From Terriglobia bacterium (GTDB lineage: Bacteria > Acidobacteriota > Terriglobia > UBA7540), in assembly GCA_030040515.1 (NCBI GenBank), contig JASHTO010000378.1, forward strand, positions 1-6,837: DNA of 6,837 nt, given 5' to 3'. The notes under the pieces are model-generated. The model worked only from the letters and a program-made list of their open reading frames with translations. It was not told the origin of the DNA and did no database searches. Numbering within the stretch: position 1 is the stretch's first letter; every line of letters starts with the position of its first letter. Position numbers and translations under genes: made by a program. Positions 5,394 to 6,837 of the stretch are shown here, one piece after another.

Positions 5394-5494
5394 CTGATAG
5401 GGTTGTTGATGTATCGTTCTTGGGGTGCTACTTTGCCCGAACTGGAGACAGGCAGGACATCGGGCAATCCGCGTTCGGATTCGGTCACGGAGTT

Positions 5495-5540
5495 GGGGCG
5501 GCCAAATTGTTAAAAGAATTTAACAATCCATTGCGGCCCC
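5495..5540. other. Nested inverted repeat with 9-bp perfect AT-rich core
   Basis: ATTGTTAAA (5506-5514) and TTTAACAAT (5519-5527) form a perfect inverted repeat around an AGAA loop. Outside it, GGGGC (5495-5499) pairs with GCCCC (5536-5540), with a few further matches between (GC 5501-5502 with GC 5533-5534). There is no T-run after it, so it is not a classical terminator. It may be an operator, an RNA hairpin, or the ends of a small decayed element. Confidence 0.45.
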
Positions 5541-6040
5541 TCTTCAAACCTCTACGCGGCATTTGTGCATCTCAGCGTACCGTGGTTTGAAATCGTGCAC
5601 CTTTCCGGTGGTCTCAGCGAAGGAGAAGCTTCGCGAAGTTGCAAACGTCAGGCTTGCCGTGCGAAAGCAGGTTCTGTCGTTGACCCAGCCGGCGATGCTG
5701 CGCAGTGGGCGCGGAAGACGAGAGTTGCAGTTTTGCCGCGTTGAGGCAGCAGGGCCGGACTCAGAAATTCATTCTGTCGCGTGGAATGAGCCACCGCTGT
5801 GTGGGGAGAGCGAACCGCAAGTAGCGATGAAGTCCCCAGCGCCGAGCTCCCTAACTTGGCATCGAAGTCAAGAACAAGAAGTGCGATCCGAATACATCAA
5901 GCACTGCTCTTATAAGGTTGCAACCGAGAGTGTGTAGAACCCACCGGCAGGGCTGAGGAGTGGGACTGGCGCAATCCTACTGCGCTGGATACCATCCGCT
6001 GCGGGCCGCGAGGTTTGCCTGGGGACGAAACTTGCTTGGG

Positions 6041-6047
6041 AAAGGGA
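6041..6047 (+). promoter_or_regulatory. Ribosome binding site for the GTG-start secreted protein
   Basis: AAAGGGA lies eight bases before GTG 6056. It decides the start: the other nearby GTG (6051) opens a different frame that stops after two codons (GTG AAG TGA), and the first in-frame ATG comes only at residue 59, well past the signal peptide. Confidence 0.55.
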
Positions 6048-6055
6048 CACGTGAA

Positions 6056-6837
6056 GTGAGGCCAATTTACACCTTCCTGCTCACTGCCTTTTTGCTGGCG
6101 TCATGGGGGAGAGCACAATCCACTCCCGCTCAGAAACCCGCCGAAAACGAGAACACCTCGATCTTTAATGATCTTCCCGCCACCTCCGGCCCAACGGCCT
6201 TTGTGCAGACGGAGGGAAACCACGACAACATGGGAGATGTGCTGACCTACAATTTCGATGTCGGGTACAAGATCAACAACCATACCTCGGTTGATTTCGG
6301 CGTTCCGCTTTACAGCACGCGCACTCCCTTCTCGATTGTTTCCACGCACGATTGGCGGGATACGACCATTGTGGGGGCGCCCTATATCGACGTCCGGTAC
6401 GACTTCAAGTACGACAAGATCAACATTACGAGCATTCTGACGGGTTCGGCCGGCTTCAATATGGTTAAGACCTATTCCGACGGCCGGTTTATGTTGGACT
6501 GGTTCAACCACTTTGACCGCAACTATCAGATTCTGACTTACGACGTTATGGTCACACCCTTCCTGAACCTGGGGGTGGGCTCGGGAAGCGTGGATCGGCA
6601 GGTGATGCCGCGGCCGTACGAGCTGGCGCGACCCTATGAAACGCTGGGAAACATAGGCAACGGCGAGGCGGGACTGGCCTTTAGCTTCAAAAAGATCATC
6701 CGGCTGGAGGCTTCAGCCTACGGTCTCGCTCCCGAGGGGCCGCAGAAAATCTACAGCCGGCTGGTTTCGCCGGATAATCTGCTGGGCGGCGACGGCCACC
6801 ACAGCCGGTATTGGGATGACCTGTTCGAAACCAGCGG
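6056..6837 (+). CDS. Secreted, probable outer-membrane beta-barrel protein (3' end outside window)
   Basis: The frame starts at GTG 6056 and runs to the window end without a stop (260 full codons). Residues 1-20 are a good signal peptide: MRPIY, a hydrophobic core FLLTAFLLASW, then a G-R-A site before QS. A Pro/Glu/Asn-rich stretch follows. From about residue 60 on there are amphipathic segments with alternating aromatic/hydrophobic residues, such as VLTYNFDVGYKI (62-73), TSVDFGVPLYST (78-89), YIDVRYDFKY (110-119), INITSILTGSAGF (122-134), NLGVGSGSV (171-179) and GLAFSFKKIIRLEASAYGL (206-224), broken by Gly/Asn/Asp turns. This is the look of an outer-membrane beta barrel, loosely like the channel-type proteins grouped with the MetA phenol-pathway family. 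I cannot name a substrate. It stands alone after the gene-poor region. Overlapping frames at 6101-6511 minus and 6258-6440 plus are shadows. The signal peptide is convincing; the barrel is inferred; the function is unknown. Confidence 0.75.
   Translation, partial: MRPIYTFLLTAFLLASWGRAQSTPAQKPAENENTSIFNDLPATSGPTAFVQTEGNHDNMGDVLTYNFDVGYKINNHTSVDFGVPLYSTRTPFSIVSTHDWRDTTIVGAPYIDVRYDFKYDKINITSILTGSAGFNMVKTYSDGRFMLDWFNHFDRNYQILTYDVMVTPFLNLGVGSGSVDRQVMPRPYELARPYETLGNIGNGEAGLAFSFKKIIRLEASAYGLAPEGPQKIYSRLVSPDNLLGGDGHHSRYWDDLFETS

Larger units (their letters stand above)
4975..6055. other. Gene-poor kilobase with repeats and palindromes
   Basis: No frame here shows a recognisable domain, a convincing start with Shine-Dalgarno, or gene-like composition. 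The longest candidates are 5563-5937 plus (124 codons, TTG start), 5243-5488 minus (81 codons, GTG start, ending near the repeat) and 5307-5513 plus (68 codons); all lack family features. The region holds the sigma operon upstream sequence, a composite interspersed repeat (5091-5214), an AT-richer patch (about 5340-5530) with several inverted repeats, and further short palindromes at 5629-5638 (CTTCGCGAAG) and 5916-5925 (GGTTGCAACC). I see no tRNA or rRNA. It could hold a structured RNA or a decayed gene, but nothing identifies either. Confidence 0.5.

Noticed and set aside
5243..5488. 81-codon minus-strand open frame
   Set aside because: GTG start without a ribosome binding site, Ser/Arg/Pro-rich translation with no family features, and it spans the operator-like inverted repeats.
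5563..5937. 124-codon plus-strand open frame with TTG start
   Set aside because: No Shine-Dalgarno, no domain, mixed composition and palindromes inside it. Kept only as part of the gene-poor region.

Overview
The window looks like chromosomal DNA from an Acidobacteriota bacterium, probably of the Terriglobia/Koribacter type. This rests on the style of the proteins and on interspersed palindromic repeats starting TGTAGCGGCGGTC and TGTAGCGCCGGCG, which I remember from acidobacterial genomes; no search was run. Base composition is moderately GC-rich, with a more AT-rich patch near 5340-5530.

Layout, left to right. (1) At 1-551 on the plus strand are the C-terminal end of a YceI-family protein and a small unrecognised two-helix membrane protein. 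(2) At 581-634 lies a palindromic interspersed repeat whose inner hairpin ends in TTTT and could also act as a terminator. (3) At 714-1418, plus strand, is a CPBP (CAAX/Abi) family membrane protein in which four motif residues (EE, R and the last H) are glutamines. (4) At 1536-2657, minus strand, convergent with it, is a radical SAM enzyme of the AmmeMemoRadiSam system (AmrS), with its own TATAAT box. (5) At 2793-4903, minus strand, is a two-gene unit: an ECF-like sigma factor with N- and C-terminal extensions, followed by a membrane-anchored zinc-finger (anti-sigma-like) protein carrying a C-terminal Ycf48/BNR-type domain. (6) At about 4975-6055 is a gene-poor kilobase with a second, composite repeat and several palindromes but no convincing gene. 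(7) At 6056 to the window end, plus strand, is the start of a secreted, probably outer-membrane beta-barrel protein, opened by a GTG codon with a good Shine-Dalgarno.

The only clear functional pairing is sigma factor plus zinc-finger/Ycf48 protein. The inferred model is that the zinc finger holds the sigma factor at the membrane and the external Ycf48-like domain senses or binds something in the periplasm. The other genes look like independent transcription units. The most unusual features are the glutamine-substituted CPBP protein, the sigma/sensor pair, and the structured gene-poor kilobase. I see no CRISPR array, tRNA, rRNA, transposase or recognisable defence system.
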